Source of the DNA: Coprinopsis marcescibilis | Taxonomy: Eukaryota; Basidiomycota; Agaricomycetes; Agaricales; Psathyrellaceae | Direction of reading: 5' to 3' | DNA: 29,392 nucleotides | Assembly: GCA_004369085.1 (NCBI GenBank) | Contig: ML210291.1 | Location: forward strand, 1-29,392 | In this document: in pieces, positions 9,159 to 18,809 of the stretch | How the letters are laid out: every line of letters starts with the position of its first letter | Position numbering within the stretch: the first letter of the stretch is position 1 | Made by a program: the position numbers and the translations under genes | The notes under the pieces: model-generated | The model's input: the letters and a program-made list of their open reading frames with translations, nothing else | What the model was told of the DNA's origin: nothing | The model's database searches: none

Positions 9159-10073
9159 GATTGCTCTACCTAAATTCGCTGATTAGTTCAAGCAGGCATA
9201 AGGTTGGAGAAGGGTCTGCACCTCTGCAGTCAAGTGCTTTGTTGGAATTGAGAGGGAATGGTGGGTGTGGGGAAAAGGGGGGAACAGCCAGCAAAACACT
9301 TATACTGGCTAGCTTGGATGCGGTAGTGAGCAAAGACACAAGCCGCAGGTTGAAACGTACCACGTAACAGATCGAGGTCGATGTCTGAGTGAGCTGGTGT
9401 CAGCCAGTATCCAGGCCGGCAGGAAAGGCGTTCAACAACATGTGACAGAGGTCGTAATGGCGGGAGCTAAATGTAAGTGTTCCAACGGTGGAGTCCGGGG
9501 TGACTTGAGAGGACCGAGCCAAATCCCACTAATTTTAAGCCCGCATTGCATGCAGAGATGTGCCAATAAAGCCCTGTGAGAAGAGGAAGGTGGTCAGATT
9601 AGTTTCGGCGACGAGAACGACACTACCTCAGCAGATACCCTTATGTAACCATTTTGCCATCACGTTGCAGAGAGCAGAAGGGTGTTGAGTGAGATTCCGA
9701 GCAATTCAGAGGGCCGAAGCTTGCGTTCGACGTTCCAGCCCAAAGTTGTGAGATGTGGCGGTCGAGGAGAAAGAGTCCAGTGCTTACGTTATTACAAGTC
9801 AAGTGGACAAAATATGTTTGAATGCTAACGACGTCATTATTTCTCAAATCCCAGACCTCAATCCAACGAGTCAATTCTCGGATTCAAAGTTGTGTGAAGT
9901 GAACTAATGGGATTTTCCAACATAATCCAAACAGAATATAAAGTGAACACTGCCTTTCCATGAGCTAATGTACTACTCCAACTATGTACCAGCCTAACTT
10001 GTGAACACGACGACACTGACCGGTGAGCTGTAGTACTAGCCTAGGTTCGCTTGCCCCTGCCCCTCTTTGCGCC
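9159..10073. other. Intergenic stretch, probable upstream region of the G-alpha copy
   Basis: No frame longer than about 80 codons and no recognised motif. The bases next to 9159 should hold the 5' leader of the - strand G-alpha gene. The far end should hold the 3' UTR of the next - strand gene. Confidence 0.4.
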
Positions 10074-12022
10074 TCAGCTCGCCTTGCTGCCGCTACCAGA
10101 TGCCCCAGCATTCTCTTCTCCAGTGGTGGCTGCGCTGGTGGCTCTGGTCGCCCTACATCGAGGTGGTTGGTTTAGAGGATCTGTGGCTCCTCCGCCAATA
10201 CTAGTGCTCGGAGAGGTGGTAGTCAATGCTTGAGTCGCAGCCGAGCTAGTAACAGTGGCTGTGGCTGGACCAACCAAAGAGGGAGGAGTCTGGGAGGTGA
10301 TTGCGACCGGCGCCTGTTGGTGAGTTGACGATAAAGTAACCGACGGCAATGCAATGGTGGCTGGAGTGACAAGTGAGGGAGGATTCGGAGAGGAGACTGG
10401 CGCCTGCTGGTGGATGGATGTGACAGAGGGTGTGCGAGCACCGCCAGAAGGTCCAGTTGGCACAGAATGGGAAGTGACACTGATCGCGGGTTCACGGTCA
10501 TCTTCAGTGTCTGGAGAGTCAAGCTCGTTGCCTTCACAGGCCTGAAGATTGACATTAGCCAAACCTGCATGATGAGCTCTTCGCCTTCTGAGTCATCAGC
10601 AGTTGGCGCAACTCCAGTGGAAGCCACAGCAATGGTGGTGGCGTTGGTGGCGGTGGTGGGGAATAACATTTTGTTCCAATGGGCAACGGTTCTTTGGGTT
10701 CCAGGCAAGTCCCAGCCACACAGCAAAAGCCTGCGGTACCTGCCATGATCAGTAATGTAGGAGATTTTTGACTCTGGTCCAGCTCCCGAGCCAGTGAACT
10801 CGGTGTCTGGAGAGAGTAAGGAGCGAAGCTGGTAGTGATGGATTATATCACATGTTAGACACCCATCTTGTACCTAAATGTCAGGGAACATGTACCACGA
10901 TGCCACATGTGCTCATAAGTCCATCAGTGGTACGGAGCTTGGGTACAGAGCTGAGTGCATTGGGGGACCGGAAGGAGAGAGTGCCAGAAGGAGCATCGGC
11001 GCTCTGTGCTGCCGAAAGGCCATAGAGAAGGCCACGACTAAGCTTAATAACATCATACGACCGCCGACAATGAGTTCTTAGCTATTGGGGTCCCAGAGAA
11101 GTTACAACATACCTGAATTACAATGGGGTTGAGGAGGAAATCTTCCCCATGGCTCAACTCATTGGCATAGAGTACAGGAGTGTACCGTGGCCAACAAGGA
11201 TTCCTGTGGGTGGCGTAGCCAGTGAGAGCACGGATGCGCTCATTGTCCAAGCGAGACTTGGACTCCGAAGCCTTGAATATACCTGCTGGGATGTTGGGCT
11301 TGTTGGTGAAGAGGAAAGGAGCCAACTGGCATGCGCGCTTAGCAAGGTTACTGCGGTGGGCAGTGAGGTGTTCTTTGAACTGGGGTGAGGGAAAAATGAT
11401 CAAGGAATAAATACTCGATTTAGAGGATCATGAGTCTTTAAAAAGAGCTTACCTTTTGCGCATAGACAGGATGACCAGACAGAAGAAGCGATACAAACTC
11501 GTGGTCCTCTTCAGGAACCGCGGCATAGAGGTCTGCAGCTTGACCCTCCTCAAGAGACACGGAGTCGGCATATCTGTCCGGTGAGTTGTGCTTGAAGGCC
11601 GGCTTGGCTTTCCCAAACATGCCAGGGAGGAGGTATGGTGAGTATAAATGAAGGTAAATGAACGACGCCTTTTTTGCAGATGCATCGATGTATTTGACCA
11701 GGTTAGTAGCCTCCTGGGATGCAGAATCGCCGGACGGATGCTCGTCCAGTGGCGCTTTCGCGCCACGGGGCTTGCGCCTGCGTGTCTGAGTCGCGATCTT
11801 GAGGTTGAGATTCGCGTTGCAGGTTGTGAGCTCTGCAACCTCCAGCTCGAGCTCTTGAATGTGTGAATGGAGTCTCCGAAGCACCTAGAGTAGTATAGGG
11901 TACTGTTAGAGTCGACCCCATCAATGGTACATGCAGAACGATGTACTCACGCTATCATCAGGAACAGTAGAAGCAACAGATACAGAAGTAGAGGCAGTAG
12001 ATATAGAGGTAGCAGAAGACAT
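10074..12022 (-). CDS. Basidiomycete protein of unknown function, DUF6698-like, six exons
   Basis: Exons 12022-11951, 11884-11453, 11379-11113, 11042-10896, 10828 to about 10628, and 10541-10074 splice in phase 0 throughout with standard GT-AG borders, giving about 528 residues. The N-terminus is Ser/Thr-rich, followed by a coiled coil (HIQELELEVAELTTCNANL). The central part (FKEHLTAHRSNLAKRACQLA, YTPVLYANE, FLLNPIVIQ, LLSPDTEFTG, ISYITDHGRYRRLL) resembles a family widespread in Agaricomycetes that I believe Pfam calls DUF6698; this is from memory and unchecked. The C-terminus is a Pro/Ser/Thr-rich tail with an internal duplication around HQQAPV and PPSLV. The exon 5/6 border is uncertain: the intron 10542-10627 keeps frame, but part of it (ADDSEGEE) looks coding. 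The gene sits against a transposon block, so an origin from a mobile element is possible. Confidence 0.6.
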
Positions 12023-12100
12023 CAATGGAATGTACTTGAGTTTGCTAGTAGGAGAGTATGAGTGTGTTGGTTGGTGAGTCAAAGGCGATAGAGACCTGCC

Positions 12101-12108
12101 CCTTTTAT
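12101..12108 (-). promoter_or_regulatory. TATA-like box upstream of the 12022 start
   Basis: The - strand reads ATAAAAGG about 80 bases before the ATG at 12022. The leader between them is C/A-rich, as is common for fungal 5' UTRs. Confidence 0.35.
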
Positions 12109-12620
12109 TGTCGGAGAATTAGTCGCCTCGCAAACTTCTAAGCTCTGATGAACTTGGGGCATCATCAATTTTATCTTTCAAAATACCAATTAGGGACCGC
12201 TTACTGCCTCGTTCCCACTCTCTAAAATTGACCTATCGAATCATCTCAAAGAAAATCTATGTATGGAGTATTTTTCAGGGTTGGTGGAGGCGAGCCTGGC
12301 GAAACATGAGGACCCTGAACTGCGCCGTGGGCGCTTATTTTTGATTAGCATACATGCGTTAAGGGTCGAGCAAAAGAGGAACACATCATAGCGCACTAGT
12401 TCTTAAAATAACCTTATCCGCACGATATTACCTCCCCAGCCCTGATACTCTCTTGATTAACTATACATGTGCCTCCAAGACACGTACAACAGCTGCAAGC
12501 CTTATCAATTCAATTTTGCCTCATGGACATGGTCACACATGGTTTTTCCTATTTAAAATGATATCTAATCGCATGATAATAAGTGTCACATATTGCAAAT
12601 GCATTCAGCAAAACAAGAAA
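12109..12620. other. Spacer between DUF6698-like gene and Plavaka transposase
   Basis: A/T-rich with no supported ORF. The 3' end of the Plavaka element should lie here. A CACTAGTTCTTAAAAT word occurs at about 12395, but I could not find its inverted partner beyond 16515, so no terminal repeat is claimed. Confidence 0.35.
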
Positions 12621-15600
12621 TTAAAATGGAAGTCGTGTTAACCGTAGCTGCTTCTGTGAGACTAGCTTTTTATGACGAAGCCAAAAGTCTGGGTCCAGAA
12701 CATCCATTACTATGTACTCATCGCTGTAAGGGCATGATGGATCTTGGACCAAGACTGCCCCCCGTATAATGGTGTGGATACTCACTGCAGTGGCCATATT
12801 CCACCCCCTTCGCATCCTTACACGCATGAGCCGAAGGTGCTTGTCAGAAATGCAATCGGCTGCCGAATCAATGGTAGCCGGATTCTCGTCGCACGGGACA
12901 GCAATGGCAAAAAGATGCGTAGCTCCTTCAAGCATAATTCCAACAACACAAGCAAGCTGCGCAAACCAGAACTCTTGAGGTGTGTGCTGAAGTAAAGCAA
13001 AGTCGTGTCGAGGATGTCTGAAGAACCTATGATTCGTGCGAAGATAGTTGGTTTGGATCAACAGGTCTTCGAACGAAGTGTATGATATCTTTGTATATCT
13101 GTATATCGTAATCTGGTTGGCGATTGAACAGATTTAAGTTAGTGATTAGATGAGAGTGATAAAGGTCACTCACCGGTGATTCCAAAGATATGTTGGGTTC
13201 GTGTCCAAGTTCGTCGCAAAGGAATGCTTTTACCTTGAGAACGATCGTTTCTGGAGTCTCAGATGCACTGACATTCTTGGGGCAGAAGGAAAGTACGTCA
13301 GAGAGCGTATGCTGGCCTTCGGCTTCTGACCCCACCGACGCCTGACTTGTCCCAATCGTTCTAGGGGACTTATTTCTGCGAATGGGCGGTGGGTCCTTGC
13401 ACAGGATATCCTGATCATCGTATGCTGCCCACTCATTGATGTTGTTCATGAGTGACGGGGAGTTGAGAACCGTCCATCGATCAAGTTCATTCATTAGGCT
13501 TCAAATGGTTGAGCAGATGATATCATCGTGCTCCAGTTTCATGATCTATGGCATTTGTTTGAGTGCTTAGTTCCGAACTAGTGTGCTAATTAGTACCTAC
13601 CTGAGGATCTGTGTCGCAGAAGTTCGTCTGAAGCTGGTACATGTCCTTGTACTTTCCGTGTTTGTGCTCATTTGGTTTTGTATTCCCATTTCGTGTAACA
13701 CCCTTCCGAATGATGTCCATAATCATGTGGATCTGGGTGTGCATTTTGGGGAAAATCCACTCTTTATCGGACCCTCCGTGATCGATGTATGCCTTTCAAT
13801 TGTGATGTTGTTCATTGACTAGTGAGCTCCAGAATCACCCCACATTTCTCGGGACACATACCTTTAAAATCTGCTCAAATAAGCGCAGCTCACTTTCGGC
13901 ACCCTTGACTGTCTCTGTTGTGTGGCAGCGAAGTGACGCATACATATCAAGCATTAGATAGCTTCTGATAAGCTTGAGTAGGAGAAACCCGGGACTTTTC
14001 CTATTACTGTTGAACAGTGTGTGTGTCGCATATACTAAGATCTGCAGCACATCACATTAAACGATGGAATATGTACAAGAAATGTGGCAAATACCTTTGA
14101 CAGGTCTTCGAATTTGCGACCATCACTAAACTCCCTCATTTTCGCGAGGTTATTAAAGTGTATCAATTCCCGCCATTGCGGGAACTTGTCCAATCTATTA
14201 TGAAGATTGCGCTGAAGGTAAGTGGTTTAACCGCTATCCAAATTCGAGGTACGTACTCAGCATCTACCTTTGCTTCAAGCTTTGAACTCTCAACTACACG
14301 GAAAAATTCGGAAAGAAGGTGGTTGCCAAAGAGCCCAAGATGGTAGGCATGCAGTCGATCCCATGAAATGGCATCGTATACATCCACGTGGCCAAGGCGC
14401 CAAAAGACGTTCTGTAAGAGCAAGATAGTTTGTAAGACTTTGCCGCCATCGCAGCCCTAATATGAGCCAGATATTAAGCTGTACCTCGACGTCTCTGAGT
14501 CCGACTCTCATGAGAGTCTCGTTTTTATCCTTCAGCGTTTGGTATGTTTGGGCTTTGTCATACACCCTCTTCATCTCCTCTGTGGTTCGAAGGGGGTACG
14601 TCTTGGAGATTTGATCCAGTTCACCACCTGGTACCAGGCAGATGGGGCATGGACATTTGCTGTTTAGGCCTCGTATTGTGGCCATCACACATCTATGCAT
14701 TAAGTCAGATAGTACAAGAAACTTTCAACGAAAATTGGCCTACTGTTCTTCGTAATCAGCCGAAAGTATCATGACCAGTGGAAAAACACGACGTTCTACG
14801 CCGTCACCGCATTGGAAGAAGTACCCAGTTTTTGAGTAATCAACAATGGACTCCAAAATCTTTTCGAAGCCTTCATGCCAGACGACTCGCTTGAAATCAG
14901 CAAATCGTCGCGTGCCCGATTTATCTGCGTCCCCAGGGACCTTATGTTTAATAAAGCCAAATTATAGTCAGTTCGTACATAGTACAGGGATGATAGAATC
15001 CAACTGAGTAAAGAACGGACAGGCACAACTGGCAGCCACCCAACTAACCGCCCACCCGCAATTCCTTCGCCATTCCGTACTTCCGCAGGCAGGTTACCAC
15101 ACCGTGCGTACACGGGATAGCCTTTCTTTGTGCCAAACGAAGAGAGCCGTGTCTTATCTGCATACAGAATAATGCAGAACAGCACGCCCCCCTCTGGTAG
15201 CTTTGACTGGGTTCAGAGAGATCGGATGCGTTAGTCAAGACACCACGGCAATAATGGAGGAGACACTCACCTGCGTCTCCCACCAGGAGTCTGCTGTCCA
15301 TGGTTCAGTGAATATCCGTGTTGTAGTGCCATCCGAGTTTTGGCGAAAGACTTGCTGAGCGTTCCACTCAAATTGAGAAACAATTGCGCAGTCCTGAAGA
15401 AGTTCCTTTACCCAGCCCCAGAGAGGTCTTGTCCAGACATTGAATTTGACATCCTCGTTCTTATATTGGACAGTATAAGATTGTTGTGATAGCTATTGTT
15501 TGTCGTTAATACGTTTGACATTGATGTATACACAGAGTAGAGAAATGAGGACATACACCCTTCCCAGCACTCGCCCGTGCAGCTGTCCATATATTTTCCA

Positions 15601-16515
15601 AGTCCCGAGAGTCTTCGATGGTAAAAGATCTAGGCTTCTCGATAGCCTCCCTGATTAGAGTAAGGAGACGAGCCTTCTGTGGTTGATTGAGGTTATTGTC
15701 CTGCATGAACGATGCGAGCTCAAAGTCGAGCCGCGTTCGAAATGGCCGCCATGGCTCAGTATTAGGAGGAAAGTCATTAGAAGTGGGGATACGATCCAGA
15801 TATTCGTCGGAGGTCATGACCTGAGGTGGCATCTGGCTTCTGGGATGGTACTCGATTCGTATCTGGTCTTCCTCAGCCCAGGCATTTCCATTGTCAACCC
15901 CCGATTCAGAGGGGAGTTGTTCTTCGTCCTCTCTACTGTCTTGCTCCTCTAAGCATCGAAAATTCCAAGTTAACACCAGTTGCCAACTGTAGCAACCAAA
16001 AACTACACACCCATTCCAGAACCTCCAATCATCTCAACATCCCTGTCTTCGTGCAGTGGCTCCGGAGGTGGCACTTGATCAAGCATGGCATGGTCTGTGG
16101 GATCCGGCGATGGGTCCAATCCAGGTGTTGCAGTCTGCAAAGGTGTTCCAATAGATGAACTTGGTGTGCGGCTGATGGGTGGGCGACGTAGATCAGCTGG
16201 ACCAGTTGAAGAGATGAGTCTAGTCACCGTTCGGATTGTATTCTAACTTTGAACAATTAACCAAGTGGGTTGTACCGAATATGAGCGGAGCTGGATTGTC
16301 GTGGATCCCGAACGGCACCCCCAGCTGGTATTGATAGGCCTTGAAGACACCCAGTCAGAGTCGCTAATACAATAAACTGCAGGACATCGCTTACCGGTAC
16401 CTAATAGTTCTCCCTGGGCCACCCTGAATGTGCGCTCACATGCACGCTTGTGATTTTTGATGCAAGATTTTGGGTATTCACCTCTGCAGAACTTGCAGAC
16501 TACTTTGGTGGACAT
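12621..16515 (-). pseudogene. Plavaka-type (CACTA superfamily) transposase, 13 exons, one nonsense codon
   Basis: Exons: 16515-16351, 16242-16011, 15948-15557, 15492-15271, 15206-15027, 14940-14744, 14692-14485, 14411-14253, 14211-14095, 14041-13862, 13792-13601, 13545-13174 and 13112-12621. Every border is GT-AG and every phase agrees, giving 1,036 codons, the usual size for this family. The product begins with a zinc-finger-like MSTKVVCKFCRGEYPKSCIK...HKRAC. Plavaka landmarks follow: FTEPWTADSWWETQ, LYADKTRLSSFGTKKGYPVY, KRVVWHEGF, MATIRGLNSKCPCPICLVP, TYPLRTTEEM, FPKMHTQIH and NTKPNEHKHGKYKD. It would cut and paste its own DNA. The frame is broken once, by TGA at 13503-13501 (STI-stop-SLMNELD), where related proteins as I remember them have Arg. 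The many introns contrast with the intronless Helitron next door. The first exon end (16351) is the only border giving correct phase but is less certain. Confidence 0.8.
12621..16515 (-). mobile_element. Plavaka DNA transposon, coding core
   Basis: The extent given is only the transposase gene. Terminal inverted repeats and a target-site duplication were not found by eye. The true element should extend into 12109-12620 on one side and 16516-16961 on the other. Confidence 0.6.
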
Positions 16516-16621
16516 GGCGCCACGAGATAGCATGCAGAACTGTGGTGAGTTCGAGTTCTGGGTGAGCGATAGATCATGTCCGTACCACCGTGATCAAGCA
16601 TCGATTATCTTAATCGTTAGG

Positions 16622-16640
16622 GGCGCCGCAGAGCGGCGCC
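16622..16640. other. Strong GC-rich hairpin, possible Helitron 3' terminal structure
   Basis: GGCGCCGC-AGA-GCGGCGCC is a perfect 8-bp stem with a 3-nt loop. On the - strand it is followed after one base by CTAA (16620-16617), which fits the CTRR end of Helitrons. The spacing (normally about 10 nt) and the next base (C rather than T) do not fit. It lies between the Plavaka start and the gene at 16962-18431, so it could belong to either element. Confidence 0.5.
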
Positions 16641-16961
16641 AGTCCCCGACTCATTTGTCAGTAAATGAAAAGGGATGCTTACTGGCTCGACCGGCTTGAA
16701 TTGACTGGGAGAAGTTCAGTGACGGATTGCGGCGTGTCTTCGAAAGCAAGTGAGAAGGAGGCAATGTATGTACAAAGGGAGTAGAATAGAATGTATGGTA
16801 CATTTAGCTTTTGGATAGTGGGTCAAAAGGAGATGGAGAGGAACATCATAGTAGTAGTAGTACAGCCCGGAGTGCTAATAGATAAGCATAAAAATATACA
16901 AGGCCGGGATTCGAACTTCTTATCCTTCATCGTCATTGCTGGAGGAAGTCGAGAGTTTGAT
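16641..16961. other. Spacer downstream of the companion gene
   Basis: No supported ORF. It contains a short GTA trinucleotide run (about 16849-16862) and probably the 3' UTR of the gene ending at 16962. Confidence 0.35.
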
Positions 16962-18431
16962 CTAATCTTCAACACCACTCATCTGTGTCTGCCCATCATC
17001 CTTATCGCCGCTCTCCCCCTTCGCAGTGCTTGACGCCGTGTCAGACGCAGTGGCTCGAGTCCTGCGTTTCTTGAGGGTCTTGTCCTTCGATGAAGAGGCG
17101 TCTTTGCCAAGCTTGCGCTTGGATTTAGTGGAGGTTGAAACGGATTTGGCAGCAGGGGTGATATACAAGGGAGCAGTGGCGTGTTCGAGAGATTTGTTGA
17201 GAAGGCGCATTGTCTGAAGGCGGAGGTGGGTGATGGACTTTCGGACGTTGTGGATAGGGAAATGCATGCTTTCAATCGGTGAGCGTCTGATTGTGTACCT
17301 TGAATGGCACAGCAACTTACTAGCAGATGGAAACTTTGATAATGGCAATGGACGAGCTCGGGAGCTTATCGTAGTCTTTGGGGTGGATGAGGTTGCCCTT
17401 CCCGTTGGTGATCTTGGGAGCGACCACCTCGGTACCGAGCAGATCATCGCACATGGCGTAGACACCGTCTGGATCGTCCATGTCGCGGAGTCGGACAATG
17501 TCTTGGTTAGTGGCGGAGGTCGGAGTGGGCTTGGTACCTGTGCGGCCACGGAGCTTTGCTGAAGACAGAGGTAAGTCAGCCTGAATTGAGCACAAGTAGT
17601 ACGGAAAAAGCTTACAGGGACTCAAAGGCAAACCAGAATCTGAAAACGATGATTTCATGGTCAGTGACATTTGTGATGAGGGCAAGATGAGATGCAATGA
17701 AGACTGACCGATATCATCCAGTGTTACCTTGGGCATGAAGTTTGACTTCTCGCTCTTGATTGCTGGTAACAGGAGGTGGCTCGTGAGGATGACGTCGAAG
17801 TGTTGGTCTTCCTCATCCTCAGAAGGGTCGGGGACGTCGACGATGCGGGTGCATCGCGTGATATTCGACTCGTCTGGAGTGTTTGCAGTTTCAGTAGCAA
17901 AGAAAAGAGAGGTATGTTTATTCTCCTTACCGACTTCGTTCTTTTCATCCAGCTGACTCTGGATGAGAGCAATGGTGCCTATGGCGCCAGTCGAAGTCTT
18001 GACCGTGTCTTCTGGATAGAACTCGGCGAGGAAGTCGGTGGCCGACAGAGCACGCGCTTGAATCTGGACTCTCTGACGTCCGAGTGCGGCTGTGGCAGCC
18101 TTGGAATTGACGAACTGAATAGTTAAAGAAGTAAGTGCACGTTTTTAATCCACGGTATGTTTTTCCTTACCGAAGCTTCACCGTTGTGATTAGCGATGTT
18201 GAAATAAGGCCCCATTTTGCTGTGGTGGCCTTTGAAGTCAATGATGGCTCCGAATCGTATGACTGCGGTCTCTCCGTTCTTCAAGCATATATGGCTGTAA
18301 TTTCCAGGTTCACGATTGAGGTTGGGTGTTGTGACAGGGTTGCGGTCGCGGATTGTCGGGATGAAGTTGATCGAGGAAATTGGCGGCAGATGAGAAGGAA
18401 CGTGGGTCCTTGAGGAAGGAGTCGAACTCAT
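16962..18431 (-). CDS. Intact six-exon gene beside the Helitron, unknown function, 392 aa
   Basis: Exons 18431-18171, 18114-17931, 17873-17709, 17639-17616, 17558-17321 and 17268-16962 join with canonical GT-AG introns of 52-69 nt. All phases agree and there is no internal stop: 392 residues. Exon 4 is only 24 nt. The Ser/Pro-rich N-terminus leads to a compact conserved-looking domain at about residues 40-150 (YSHICLKNGETAVIRFGAII, SKMGPYFNIANHNGEASF, RVQIQARALSATDFLAEFYP). An acidic segment follows (VPDPSEDEEDQHFDVILTSH), then TNQDIVRLRDMDDPDGVYAM and HPKDYDKLPSS. The C-terminal tail is basic and resembles a nuclear localisation signal (KSKRKLGK, KTLKKRRTR). No enzyme motif is visible. The beta-rich first domain might be a nucleic-acid-binding fold, but this is a guess. 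It lies 378 bases downstream of the Helitron protein on the same strand, so it may be a second Helitron gene or a captured host gene. An in-frame upstream ATG at 18581 is an alternative start. Confidence 0.7.
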
Positions 18432-18809
18432 CGTGGAGGCGGGTGGAATATGTGTCTGGCATGGTGTGTGGTACAGCGGTGTCAAAGGAGTCGTGTGAAT
18501 GGGATTGAGGTCTGGTTGGATGGGGGATGCATGGGCTGTAAGATGGGCTTTTATGTAATCTTGCGCAGGCCTTGATGTCATTCTTGAGGACCCTCTAAAG
18601 GATGTTTCTTTTTCGTTCAGCTTTCAGGGTCGGCAGGGACTATGAAGCTAAGAGCTCATGTGCACACAGAGAAATGGCAGAAATTGTGGAGCACTGTCAT
18701 GAAAGTAAGAGCGGGGTTATGTCTCCATTCTGTAGCTCCTACAGGGACCGAAGAGGATGACTGGTCAAAAGTCAGTGTTGGGTGGGAGGTGTATGGGAAC
18801 TGGGATGGT
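18432..18809. other. Spacer between Helitron protein and companion gene, with small hairpin
   Basis: No ORF belongs here apart from the possible 50-codon N-terminal extension of the downstream gene. A perfect inverted repeat, CTGTAG-CTC-CTACAG, lies at 18730-18744. It could act as a terminator or be chance. Confidence 0.35.

Noticed and set aside
16900..16970. B-box-like GTTCGAATCCC with an A-box-like word on the - strand, suggesting a tRNA
   Set aside because: The T stem and acceptor do not pair, and the A-box part overlaps the last codons of the gene ending at 16962.
18730..18744. CTGTAG-CTC-CTACAG hairpin as the Helitron 3' end
   Set aside because: No CTRR follows at a suitable distance in the element orientation.
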